Source of the DNA: Pontiellaceae bacterium B12219
GTDB taxonomy: Bacteria > Verrucomicrobiota > Kiritimatiellia > Kiritimatiellales > Pontiellaceae
Length of the DNA: 64,000 nt
Assembly: GCA_029432795.1 (NCBI GenBank)
Contig: JARNMJ010000018.1
Coordinates: 1 to 64,000 of the forward strand
Direction of reading: 5' to 3'
Shown in pieces: positions 25,253 through 35,197 of this stretch. A program made the translations under genes and the position numbers. The notes under the pieces were generated by a model. The model had not been told where the DNA came from. It saw only the letters and a list, made by a program, of their open reading frames with translations, and did no database searches. How positions within the stretch are numbered: position 1 is the first letter of the stretch; each line of letters starts with the position of its first letter.

Positions 25253-25394
25253 AGGGGGAATATATCGCGCAGAGACGCGGAGGCGCAAAGAAAGAAACAA
25301 ATCAGAATGTCGTATCCCCTACTCTTCCGTGTATTTCGTGTATTCCGTGGTGAATAAAACACCTGTATTCCCGTTACTGCGGCCGCCCGGCGGG

Positions 25395-26054
25395 CTACCG
25401 AATGAACACGTAAACTTTGAATTCCTTGGGTCGCGTTTCGCCGTCGAGCGGTTCGGGGCGGAGGCGGATATAGCCCCGGAAATTTTCCATGCCGGGCGCC
25501 GGACTGATTTTAAGCGCATATTCGCGGCCGGGCTGAACGGCCGTCAGCTCCGCCTGAAGAGTTCCAAGGCTTGGAACGGCTTCGACGAGTTCAATGGCTT
25601 CCGCATAGTGGTTGGTTAAGATGACGGTTTGCGGCTCGTATTGCGCCGCCCGGTCCCAGATGACGCGCTTGACGGAGGGTACATAGCTTTCCGGAATGTT
25701 GACTTCAACATCGAGCCGATAGGGCCTTTTGGTGGAATCGGCGGTATAAACCTGCACATATTTTTTCTGCGTTCCGGTTCGTCCTCTCAACGAAAAGGAG
25801 ACCTCAACGGTTCCGGTTGCTCCGGGCATCACCGTACGTTTTCCAGACCTTGGAACCATGCATCCGCAGGAGCTCTCAATCCGCACAATTTCCACCGGCT
25901 CATCGCCTTCGTTTGCATAGGTGAACTGAAGATCAACCGATTCCTGCAACGGATGCACCTGCTGCGAGATCCGTTCCTGCGCCCAGCGAAGATCCGCCCA
26001 TGCAGACGAACCCAGAACCAGTAGATATACCAGACAGCCAATCAATCTTTTCAT
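25395..26054 (-). CDS. DUF1573 secreted/periplasmic protein
   Basis: 219 residues with an N-terminal signal (LIGCLVYLLVLGSSAWA). The DUF1573 Ig-like domain (about 30-120) has FTYANEGDEPVEIVRIESSC followed by GCMVP, and the sheet ends in VSFSLRGRTG. A second similar half (about 125-219) follows. Typical of PVC and Bacteroidetes cell-surface proteins of unknown role. Contains two TTCCA palindromes in the P-x-x-G frame. Confidence 0.82.
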   Translation of the reverse strand: MKRLIGCLVYLLVLGSSAWADLRWAQERISQQVHPLQESVDLQFTYANEGDEPVEIVRIESSCGCMVPRSGKRTVMPGATGTVEVSFSLRGRTGTQKKYVQVYTADSTKRPYRLDVEVNIPESYVPSVKRVIWDRAAQYEPQTVILTNHYAEAIELVEAVPSLGTLQAELTAVQPGREYALKISPAPGMENFRGYIRLRPEPLDGETRPKEFKVYVFIR

Positions 26055-26196
26055 GCCACATGCATACCGGTTCCCGCCTGCGAAACAAACCGCAAAAAAA
26101 CATCAATATAGACCGCAATAATCACACACAACTATGCACTTATTTTCAAGCGCCGCGCATTCTTTGTATTTATATAAAATCCTAATATAGATAAGG

Positions 26197-26225
26197 TTGA
26201 CACCCCCTAATACGAGAGCTAGGTT
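26197..26225 (+). promoter_or_regulatory. Possible promoter of the giant secreted-protein operon
   Basis: TTGACA at 26197-26202, 17-bp spacer and a weak -10 (TAGGTT, 26220-26225), giving a leader of about 80 nt with AAGGAT before the ATG at 26309. The region before it is AT-rich. The -10 fits poorly, so this is tentative. Confidence 0.35.
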
Positions 26226-26308
26226 CGGTCAGTTCGGAAGCGAAGAGGGGTTCTGATTAGGCGGTTCAGTTTCATTCGGCACCCTTTCCACTCGAAAAGG
26301 ATTCTAAA

Positions 26309-29300
26309 ATGAAAACGATCACCTCCAGTTTAATTTCCCGTTTATCGATGCTGAGCTTCATGCTGCTGTTCAGCCTCTGTTGGAACCCTTCTGTTTCGGC
26401 CATGACGGCCCGGCCGCTGAATCAGGAATTTCTCGATGCCACCCTCCCGAACGATATTTTCTGGCAATATGAATCGACCCTCGATGGCCGGATGGAACTG
26501 CGGGGCGACAGCACCTCGACCGTCACCGAAAATATTCCGGGAAATCCGGTTTTGTTTTCCACCTACAGCGGCGGAAACCGAATCCGGGCAAACTTTTACC
26601 GTTGCGACCAAACCACCGAGCTGACGCGTCAGGGCTTTTATCTGGGCCGCTCCCAGTCCACCACGGTTCAGTTTGCGATTTATGAAAGCTCCACGGAAAC
26701 CGGAACCTACAATCTGCTTTCATCCACCTCGGTCACTGCGGCAATCGGAACCAATTTTGTCTACGGCACCATGAATACCGTTATGCAGGAAGGAAAATTT
26801 TATCTGATCGGTGCCAGCTGGAACAACGCATCGCAGTACCGTTCTTCGGGAACCCATCCCCAGCAACCGATTTTTGGAGAAAGTCTGGGCGGCTATGAAT
26901 CCAACGTGTATCCGCCGGCGGCCACGGTCTCCGGCAGCACAAAAAACACCCTCGTATACGTTCAGACGCTGGAAGTGAGCACCAATATGGTCATGCGTAT
27001 GGATGACCGCGTGAACGGCTCGGGACTTTCCACCAACAGCGTCGGCATCATTTTCGGTCTGGGCGGGTACGATCCGCTCACACTCTCATTCAAACACCGC
27101 GCAGCCGGCGAGGAAGCCCATCCCGGAGACGGCATTTTTCTGAGCGGCGACAGCGGTACGACATTCAGCAAAATTTATGACCTTCCTTCCGGAACAACCG
27201 CCTGGCAGACCTTTACCCTCGATATCAATACCCTCGCCGCTCAGAATGGAATTTCGTTAAACGGAACGTCCGTGCTTAAATTCCAGCAGGTTGATGATTA
27301 CGGTTGGCCCACCGACGGCCGTGAATTTGATGACATCCGCCTGTATTCGAATCCCGACATTTTGCTGGATGATGCCGAATATGTCTCGGGCTCCGCTTCC
27401 AATATCTGGAAAAAAGGGCTCAGCATCCGGACCATTCCCCTGAATCTGGACACCTGGCTGATCGACGGATTAAATCCGGCCTCCTATCCCGGCGCGCAGT
27501 ATCGGGTTTCGATTCTCGACGGAGCAACCAGCGTCTATTCAAGAACCATCACACATCCCGTAAGCTTCCAATCATTGGAAACCGCCACCGACGATTGGAT
27601 TGCTTATTTTCAACTGCCCGGCACCACGCATTTTCCAAAGAATAATTACACGCTGAAAGTTGAAGCCGATTCCTCCAATCTGATTTCCGAAGGCCGGGAG
27701 GATAATAACAGCCGAACCCTGCCGCTCGTCATCAATAACTATTCCGGAAAACTGTATTTCGACGATATCGAAACCGAAATTACCGTCACCGATTGGAGCC
27801 GCACCTCCGACACCCACCACACCATCAGCGGAAACGGCCTGCTTTCGGGCTATCCTTTCACTTTCACGAATCTTCAGGTGATTAAAAACCTGACCACGCT
27901 GGACTACACCATGAATCCGGCGGACTGGCAGACGATCAACGTCGATGTGCCCGAGCAGTTTGAACAGCAGAATATACACTACGAATTCGGTTCCCCGGTC
28001 CGGCTCACCGCCAACGGCGGCACCGTGGATGTGGAGGTTCGGCTGCCTTCCGGGCTCGGCATTGCCACCCACCAAACCTACATGATGGATTCCACGATCG
28101 AATTCTATGATGTTCCTGTCGACACCGCGCTGACCATGACCGCGCCCTTAACCCGCAATGCCAACTTCCAGCTCTCGGAAGAAACCAAACCGCTGTGGAT
28201 TTACGCCACAAGCGCAACCTGGCATCCAACCCTTGGAACCTTTGAATTCACCAGCGGAGGCTCCGTCGTCTGCACCCGCACGGCAGGGCATGATTTCCTG
28301 GAAAGCAACAGTGCCAATCTGGACTCCCCGGAGCTCGCCCTTAAACGATCCAACGCGGAATACTACCGCTTTGTGGATTCCGTCCAATCCGATATCACAG
28401 TGACCACCACGGCCGATGAAGATGCCCGCCTGAGCGCAAAACTCGTTTTCAGCCCCGGCGAATTTTCACCCCATTTTCCCTATGGACCGGAAATCAGCTG
28501 GAACTACAGCAGCCAGCTTGAGCTGACGGATGACCTGCCGACAATGGGCAGCGCTCTGGCCGATCCATCCCCCCTGTCCATCTCTTACGCCACCACCTGC
28601 GCGGAAGCCGCCTGCTCGGCTCCTTCAAATCCGGAAACCATCCCCCTCTTTCCCAACGATTATTTCATGGCGTTCAGCAAAGACGGCGGACTCGATCTCC
28701 CGGTCTACTTCAACGGCACCGACATCCGCTGGGGCCTCGGACAAAACGGCCTTTATGCGCAGGAAGCGCTGAACTTCGATAAAGGGCGTTTTTATATGCC
28801 CGGCCATTTCATCCGAAACGATCAATCCCAACTGCCTGCCGACCTGAATATGGGGCCCGCTGTGATTCTCCTGTCCGGCATGCGCCCGGCCTCCGCCGAT
28901 ATGGAACGCCCCGGCCACTATTCCGGCAACGAAGATTATCGCGCCGGACTGGCCGATTATGCCGGCTTGAACCTGCGGGTTGAAGAGAACCTTGCGCGGG
29001 CGGCCCGCTCGGTTCTCGGCGGCGTGCAAACCGACCAGTGGCTGCAAACCGAGCGCTCGAAATATTACGTCCGCCCCTCCGGTGTCACCGGCATTCACGA
29101 AGCCGAACCGTACAGCTTCCCCAACACGCTTGAGATTTACGGCTATCTCCATCAGTTCGATCAATACGGACTTTCCTACCTTTCCGGCAACCCCGTAGAA
29201 AGCCGGACCGACGGCCTCGTCATGTTGCCCTATCCTTCCAGTTTCGATGTGGAATACGACGGGCTGCGCTTTGACTGCCTCGGCGAAATTCTCGGCGGCG

Positions 29301-32011
29301 AACTCGCCAATGCCTCCGACAAATTAATGGCCTATTGGAATGCGGTCATTGATCCGCGCACCTTCTTTTATGCCCCGACTGATGCAAGCACCTGCGCCAA
29401 CAGCGCCCGCGTCCTCTGCCTGGGAATCACCACCGCCTGCGCCAATATCGACGGCGTGCTGACCGGCGTTCTCGGATTCCTGCCCAATGGAAACCTCGCC
29501 AATAAAGCCGCCGGTGTGCAGAACGTCGATTCCCGCCTAAGCCTGCCGGACCGGATTAAACTGGATGGCCCCGGCAGCGAGGAATATCATTTCACGCCCA
29601 TTCTTTCCGCCTACTACAACGACTACGAAAATCGCGGTCCCGGTTTCTCCGACACCGGATGGATCAACTTTGCCGGCGCTCTGGATGTGGCCTTCTTCAA
29701 CGATCTGAATGTGCTGTTCCACACCAGCGCCAGCACCAACAGCACCACCGCACCGATTTATATGACCGGCGGTTTTTCCGATGATTCAAATGACACCTTT
29801 CATGTCAATCCCGGAACCTTTGACGAGCTGAATGCCGGCAAACCCTCCGGCGTAACCCTCGACGATTTCCGCTATCCGTATACCGATCAGTATCGGGTTC
29901 GTGCACAGAAAACCTGGCTGGAAGTCGTGAACTTTGATTATCCCCTCAACTGGTCCACCTCCACCAAATCCTTTAAATCCGCGGAGCCTGTCGAAAACGA
30001 TATTGTGATCCTGAAGCTGGAACATCAGGCCGATTATCTCAGTGCCGACCATGCCGAAATTTCGTTCGGCGTTCAGTACGACGGGCTCCCCCAGATTAAC
30101 ATCGCCAACATGGCCTTTAATGCCATCGATGAACAAACCGGCATGGCCTCCGCCGTGCTGAACAGCGTAAACAGTAATTTGTTCCAGACCATTTTTTCCG
30201 GTTTGGCCCAGTTCGACAAACTGCTCGCGGATGTGCCCGAACAATTATTCGAGCCCATTCTCGCGCAATCGGTGGACCCGATCGTCGATCAGCTCTATAC
30301 CCAGCTGAACATTGCCTACGCAGCCGCGCCGGATACCGATTATTATTCAGCCCTGATTCAGGGCTACGTCGCCGGCCCCGTCGGATCGGTCCAGGAACAG
30401 CTGGAAGATTTAGCCGATTCTTCCGGCAACGCCGTCAACATGCTCGATGAGATTGACGGACATCTGGAACAGGCGCTGCGGGTGATCGATGCCTTTGTCG
30501 ATACCGTTCAATACGATCCGCTGACCGGCCAGCAACTGGCTCAACCGATTTCCGGCCTGCTGAACCTTCAGGGAACCCAATTCGAGTTCCTCGGCGATTT
30601 GGCTGCCGGCATCGTCGGAACCATGGCCGCCGATCTGGCCAACGAACTGGCCGGAGAACTTGTTCCTGAACTGAACGAAACCCTTGAAGAACTGAAACCC
30701 GCGCTCGATACCGCCCGCGAATATCTAACTGAAATACGCGACGTGATTGAACAGGCCAAAGCGCAACTGGCCGACGGCGAATCCTTTGTCCGCGAACTGC
30801 AGAATGCACTCGACCCCGCGCAGCTGCAGGCCGCGATGGATGCGGCCGTGAGCGATCTCACGGAACAGTTTGACGAACTGCAGACGGCCGGCGATCTGCT
30901 GGAGGAATATACCGCAGAAGAAATTAAGACCATGATCCGCCAGTCGATTGAAGACCGGTTCTACTCCTCCCTCGCATGCTGTAATATCCAGCAGGTGATT
31001 CGCAGCCGGCTCTACGATGTTCAGGCTTCGGTGCAAACGGCCATCGACGGTGTTTTCCAGCAGGTCAACACCGCCATTAAAAATGTCATCGGCGAATATC
31101 TGACCGCCATCGATGAAGAAATCAACGGTATGCTCGGCGATCTTTCGGATCTCGTCGGGGCCGGACAGATCGACGGATACGCCCATATTAAACACGACTC
31201 GCTGACCGAACTTCGGCTGGACGGCGCCTTCCAATGGAAAGTGCCGGAAGAGATGGAATTCTCGGCGTATATGATTATCCGCCAGCTGAATGCCGACGGA
31301 TCGTCCAGTTGCGGATTGCCGGGCGATAATGCCACGGAAGTGGTTCTCGGCACAGATGATGTCGGACTCAGCTGGGTCGGCTCCGATCTGCGGGCGAAAA
31401 TCAACACGAAGTTTGCCTTCTCATCCGGGCCGTTCAAACCGATCGGTCTGGCCGGCGCGTTCGAAATGACGGAAGGAAGCGTCAGCTTTGAAGCCTTTAA
31501 AATCACCGAGCTCTATGCGGCGGCGGCCTTCGGTGCCCGGGAGAACTATCTGTCCGCGGCCCTGCGCTGCGAAATGACCAGCTTTGAAGTGGAAGGCGGT
31601 GTGTTCTTCGGGCGCACCTGCAGTCTCGATCCGTTTGCGTGGGATCCCGATGTTCAGGGCATTCTCGGCGATCCGCCCTTCACCGGCGTGTATGTCTATG
31701 GCGAAGGCTGGATGCCCATTGTCGACTACGGCTGTCTCTTCCGCATCAAGGCCGGCGTCGGCGCAGGCATGTTCGCCTTCCTGGAAGGACCGATCGGAGG
31801 AAAAGTATTCCTCGGCGCGGAAGGCGAAGCCCTTTGCGTGGTGGGCGTACGCGGCGAAGTCACCCTGGTCGGCATGAAAAACGGCGACCTTATGCGGATG
31901 AAAGGCAAAGGCAAAATTTCAGGTAAAGTCGGGCCCTGTCCCTTCTGCGTCAAATTCAGCGCAAGCGCTGAAATCACCTATGAAAACGGCGATTGGGATG
32001 CCGATTATTAG
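26309..32011 (+). CDS. Giant secreted CARDB-containing protein (1900 aa)
   Basis: A 1900-residue protein with a Sec signal (about 1-31). After a beta-rich region, a CARDB-like domain lies near 345-480 (ends ISEGREDNNSRTLPLVIN). The middle is beta-rich. From about 1280 to 1610 long amphipathic helices follow (ELAGELVPELNETLEEL, TAREYLTEIRDVIEQ). The C-terminal 260 residues are beta-strand repeats rich in Gly, with a CPFC pair near the end. No catalytic motif was recognised. Likely a surface or secreted scaffold or filament component. AAGGA lies 7 nt before ATG. It is nine bases from the next gene. Confidence 0.8.
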   Translation: MKTITSSLISRLSMLSFMLLFSLCWNPSVSAMTARPLNQEFLDATLPNDIFWQYESTLDGRMELRGDSTSTVTENIPGNPVLFSTYSGGNRIRANFYRCDQTTELTRQGFYLGRSQSTTVQFAIYESSTETGTYNLLSSTSVTAAIGTNFVYGTMNTVMQEGKFYLIGASWNNASQYRSSGTHPQQPIFGESLGGYESNVYPPAATVSGSTKNTLVYVQTLEVSTNMVMRMDDRVNGSGLSTNSVGIIFGLGGYDPLTLSFKHRAAGEEAHPGDGIFLSGDSGTTFSKIYDLPSGTTAWQTFTLDINTLAAQNGISLNGTSVLKFQQVDDYGWPTDGREFDDIRLYSNPDILLDDAEYVSGSASNIWKKGLSIRTIPLNLDTWLIDGLNPASYPGAQYRVSILDGATSVYSRTITHPVSFQSLETATDDWIAYFQLPGTTHFPKNNYTLKVEADSSNLISEGREDNNSRTLPLVINNYSGKLYFDDIETEITVTDWSRTSDTHHTISGNGLLSGYPFTFTNLQVIKNLTTLDYTMNPADWQTINVDVPEQFEQQNIHYEFGSPVRLTANGGTVDVEVRLPSGLGIATHQTYMMDSTIEFYDVPVDTALTMTAPLTRNANFQLSEETKPLWIYATSATWHPTLGTFEFTSGGSVVCTRTAGHDFLESNSANLDSPELALKRSNAEYYRFVDSVQSDITVTTTADEDARLSAKLVFSPGEFSPHFPYGPEISWNYSSQLELTDDLPTMGSALADPSPLSISYATTCAEAACSAPSNPETIPLFPNDYFMAFSKDGGLDLPVYFNGTDIRWGLGQNGLYAQEALNFDKGRFYMPGHFIRNDQSQLPADLNMGPAVILLSGMRPASADMERPGHYSGNEDYRAGLADYAGLNLRVEENLARAARSVLGGVQTDQWLQTERSKYYVRPSGVTGIHEAEPYSFPNTLEIYGYLHQFDQYGLSYLSGNPVESRTDGLVMLPYPSSFDVEYDGLRFDCLGEILGGELANASDKLMAYWNAVIDPRTFFYAPTDASTCANSARVLCLGITTACANIDGVLTGVLGFLPNGNLANKAAGVQNVDSRLSLPDRIKLDGPGSEEYHFTPILSAYYNDYENRGPGFSDTGWINFAGALDVAFFNDLNVLFHTSASTNSTTAPIYMTGGFSDDSNDTFHVNPGTFDELNAGKPSGVTLDDFRYPYTDQYRVRAQKTWLEVVNFDYPLNWSTSTKSFKSAEPVENDIVILKLEHQADYLSADHAEISFGVQYDGLPQINIANMAFNAIDEQTGMASAVLNSVNSNLFQTIFSGLAQFDKLLADVPEQLFEPILAQSVDPIVDQLYTQLNIAYAAAPDTDYYSALIQGYVAGPVGSVQEQLEDLADSSGNAVNMLDEIDGHLEQALRVIDAFVDTVQYDPLTGQQLAQPISGLLNLQGTQFEFLGDLAAGIVGTMAADLANELAGELVPELNETLEELKPALDTAREYLTEIRDVIEQAKAQLADGESFVRELQNALDPAQLQAAMDAAVSDLTEQFDELQTAGDLLEEYTAEEIKTMIRQSIEDRFYSSLACCNIQQVIRSRLYDVQASVQTAIDGVFQQVNTAIKNVIGEYLTAIDEEINGMLGDLSDLVGAGQIDGYAHIKHDSLTELRLDGAFQWKVPEEMEFSAYMIIRQLNADGSSSCGLPGDNATEVVLGTDDVGLSWVGSDLRAKINTKFAFSSGPFKPIGLAGAFEMTEGSVSFEAFKITELYAAAAFGARENYLSAALRCEMTSFEVEGGVFFGRTCSLDPFAWDPDVQGILGDPPFTGVYVYGEGWMPIVDYGCLFRIKAGVGAGMFAFLEGPIGGKVFLGAEGEALCVVGVRGEVTLVGMKNGDLMRMKGKGKISGKVGPCPFCVKFSASAEITYENGDWDADY

Positions 32012-32020
32012 AGGACCATT

Positions 32021-35000
32021 ATGATTGGAAATAACAGATTTAAATCAGGACTGAACGCGGCGGCTCTATCCGTGGCACTGGCAGTTACCCTGCTGCCCCG
32101 GTCATCAGACGCTCAGAACAATCAGGGACTCGGCAATATGATTTTCACGGCGGGCACGGTTGCCACCGATGAAAACGGGCGGGACTGGGCCTATCTCAGC
32201 TGGATGGCCACCGACCTTTCGATGCTGCTGGGTGTGCAGTACGACATCTATGCCAAACCGGGCGACTTTGATGATCCCGTCCCCTATCAACTCAAGGGCA
32301 CCGCGCAGCTCCATACCGACCCGCAGTCGATCACTGTACTGAGCGGGCAGGCTGTAAATCTCGGGCAGGACTTAAGCCAATTGGAAGATGTCATGGATCA
32401 ACTGTTCGCCGAAGCCGTGCCCGCCGGGGATCTGACGCTTGGCGAAAAGGTTGCGGCGGTCATCGACGGGTCCATTGAGGATACCCGAATGTTTCAGAAT
32501 ATCGTCTTTATGTCGCAGGCCCACCCGGCCCTCACTTTGGCGCTCGGCCGGGGCTTTGCCTGCCGGCTCGATACCGAAGGCATTACCAGCTTTGAAATTC
32601 GCGATCACAACACCGGCGAAATCATCGGCCGGATCAGCGTGGAAGCCGGCAATCCGCTCATCCTTCCGGCCCCCGGAGCGATGACACAGGTTTATGACAC
32701 CTCACCCAAAGGACATCTGAATATCCGCCTGCGCTGGACGGTTCCCGATGCGTTGCGGCGGCTTTCGCTCATGCAGTTCGGCTATAACCTGTATCGCATG
32801 GATTATGACTTTGCTGTGAATCATGGATACGATGGAACGCCACCCGGTACCGCCTTGCTGCAGGAGCTGGCACAGGCGAACCCGCAGGTTAAACGGGTGA
32901 ATAATCTGCCGATTCTTCCGGATGAAGATGCGGTTGAACCGAACACCTATTTCTTTATTGATGACAACGACGGACTCAGCGGCGGCGTTCCTTTTGTGGA
33001 CGGGGAACAATATGTTTATTTTGTCACCGCATTGGATCTGCTCGGTCGGGATGGCGACGTTTCCGACGGATTTACCGCAGAAGCCTGCGACCGGGTGGCC
33101 CCGCGTGTGCCGAAGGACATTCGTACCCGTGCGCTCTACACCTTCGACGAGGCTGAGAACGCGATACAGTCGGTGGAGATTTCCTGGGATCAGGATCCCG
33201 ACGCCGCCGAAACACATGCCTATTATGTCTATCGCTACGACAGCATTGCCTCCATGCAGGCCAATGCGGCCAACGAATTTGCGGGCCGGATTGCCGGGCC
33301 GATTTCCCGCCGGGATAATGTGGACCGGCTGCTGTACACAAATGTGCTGTCAGCGGCTGATCAGGACCGCACCTATTGGTACACCGTGCGGGCCATTGAC
33401 GATGCCGCATGCGGACCGAACCTTTCGCTGAACAGCGCACCGGTTCACGGCGGCATTCACGACTGGGAAGGACCGGAGGATCAGGGCGACGCAGGTGTCA
33501 GCATTTATGTGCAAACGCTGAACTGTCGTGCAGATCAATTTGGCAGCGGCCCTGACGTTCCGGATTACGATCTGGAGTTGAACTGCCTCCGGACCAACGC
33601 CGGCGTTGAATGGGTTGAATTCGCCTACATGCCCGGAGAGGGCACCGGTCAGCCAAACTATACGCCTGCGATCTTTACGGGACGCCACTATTTCGGAGAC
33701 AGCCCGGAGGTTAAGGTGCAGGTGAAGCTGCCGGAAGGGCACCTCACATACTACACGATATACTGCCGGGTCGGCAACGGAATGAAAACCAGTGATTATG
33801 TAACTGCCGTCGGCAGTGTGAAGGGAACCGGCATTGCCAATTTTGTCTGCGGAGCCTCCTACGGCTATACCGATGACTCCAGCGAGGGCCCCCATATTAC
33901 AAATACCGGCCTTCCCTATTTTCCGATTCTGCAAGCTGAAGTTCCGGATGGAGCCGGTGAATATCGATTTTACCGACGCGTGAACAACGGCCCCCGGACT
34001 CTGATCGGTCAGGGCGAAACCACCAATGCGCTCGTCATTACGGAATCCGATGAACAGGCCTTTATCGCAAACGGCGGAACCATTTGTTACTACTACCAGT
34101 TCTTCGACTTTAACGGAAATCCCGGACCGATGACGCTGATCGACTGCATTCCAATGGCTCGCGCCATAGCGCTGCCCGTTCCGGTTTTGAATCCGATTGA
34201 AAGCAGTGGAACCGAAATGGCATCGCCGGGAATGGAAGCCGGCTGGTTCTGTGCTCCGCAGGGCGTTGAACGTTTTGAAGTGGCCATCCACAAAGCTTCG
34301 GGAACCGCTCTCCTGGAAACATTCAGCCCCGATCTGCGGGATATTGAAAACAACGGCATCACCAACTTTGCCAATGTCATGCTGGACGGATCGCTAACCA
34401 ACCTCGCTTTCCAAACGTATATGACCGGCCGGGTCGGCGCCAATTTCGGGCTGCCGGATCAACCGGAATTTTTGATTACCGCCGGAATTGAGCTGGGCAC
34501 AGAATATATTCTGATGGTTCGCGCCACCGGCCCCAACGGCGAACGCGGAACATGGAGCGAAGCGCAGTCTTTTGTCTGGTCGCCCACACTGACGCCCGGC
34601 CCGGATGTGCCCTGGCCCGCCCGCAACCTTCCTCCGGTTGAAGATGCACCGTTCCATCCTGATATTCATGCCGAACTGCTTGTGCCCGATGGTTATGACC
34701 TCCTGCCGAATCCGGTCTATCAAGGCATCAACGAACCCCGTATCGGCATTCAGATCGGAAGCATTCCCACTCAATTCATCTTAAAGCCCCCTTCGAGTTC
34801 AGGAATCGTCATCAACAATATCGGCGACCCGTCGGCTTACCTCTACACCAATGCCGATGGCGAAACGGTATTCCCCTGTGTGCTCTATCGCGTTCAGGTG
34901 GATTCGCCTCAATACCCGAATGTGAAAGGCGATATGGTTCAGGTTTCCGTACTCATGGAAGCACTGGCATGGGGACAGGGTACGTATGAATCGTTGATCT

Positions 35001-35182
35001 ATGACCCCTTTGTGGCTGCCGCACGAACAAGCACGAATGAAGATTGGGATCTCTACCTGCTCGATACCCATCCGATGGTCTATGGCGCATCCTATCGCTA
35101 TCTGCTTGTTCGCTTCGGGCCGGATGGAGAGATGCTCAAAATTTACAACGTCGGAACCGTTAGCATTCCGCAAAAACCTTAA
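32021..35182 (+). CDS. Secreted FN3-like protein (1053 aa), second of three
   Basis: 1053 residues with a Sec signal (about 1-31). A long beta-rich protein; fibronectin-III-like segments are suggested near 235-265 (LNIRLRWTVPDAL) and 385-480 (VEISWDQDPDA; YWYTVRAIDDA) and again later (FVWSPTLTPGPDV). No catalytic motif is seen. GAGGACC precedes the ATG. Its close spacing to the genes before (9 bp) and after (15 bp) makes co-transcription near certain. Function inferred as extracellular adhesion or structural partner of the 1900-aa protein. Confidence 0.75.
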   Translation: MIGNNRFKSGLNAAALSVALAVTLLPRSSDAQNNQGLGNMIFTAGTVATDENGRDWAYLSWMATDLSMLLGVQYDIYAKPGDFDDPVPYQLKGTAQLHTDPQSITVLSGQAVNLGQDLSQLEDVMDQLFAEAVPAGDLTLGEKVAAVIDGSIEDTRMFQNIVFMSQAHPALTLALGRGFACRLDTEGITSFEIRDHNTGEIIGRISVEAGNPLILPAPGAMTQVYDTSPKGHLNIRLRWTVPDALRRLSLMQFGYNLYRMDYDFAVNHGYDGTPPGTALLQELAQANPQVKRVNNLPILPDEDAVEPNTYFFIDDNDGLSGGVPFVDGEQYVYFVTALDLLGRDGDVSDGFTAEACDRVAPRVPKDIRTRALYTFDEAENAIQSVEISWDQDPDAAETHAYYVYRYDSIASMQANAANEFAGRIAGPISRRDNVDRLLYTNVLSAADQDRTYWYTVRAIDDAACGPNLSLNSAPVHGGIHDWEGPEDQGDAGVSIYVQTLNCRADQFGSGPDVPDYDLELNCLRTNAGVEWVEFAYMPGEGTGQPNYTPAIFTGRHYFGDSPEVKVQVKLPEGHLTYYTIYCRVGNGMKTSDYVTAVGSVKGTGIANFVCGASYGYTDDSSEGPHITNTGLPYFPILQAEVPDGAGEYRFYRRVNNGPRTLIGQGETTNALVITESDEQAFIANGGTICYYYQFFDFNGNPGPMTLIDCIPMARAIALPVPVLNPIESSGTEMASPGMEAGWFCAPQGVERFEVAIHKASGTALLETFSPDLRDIENNGITNFANVMLDGSLTNLAFQTYMTGRVGANFGLPDQPEFLITAGIELGTEYILMVRATGPNGERGTWSEAQSFVWSPTLTPGPDVPWPARNLPPVEDAPFHPDIHAELLVPDGYDLLPNPVYQGINEPRIGIQIGSIPTQFILKPPSSSGIVINNIGDPSAYLYTNADGETVFPCVLYRVQVDSPQYPNVKGDMVQVSVLMEALAWGQGTYESLIYDPFVAAARTSTNEDWDLYLLDTHPMVYGASYRYLLVRFGPDGEMLKIYNVGTVSIPQKP

Positions 35183-35197
35183 CGACAGGAACGGGCT

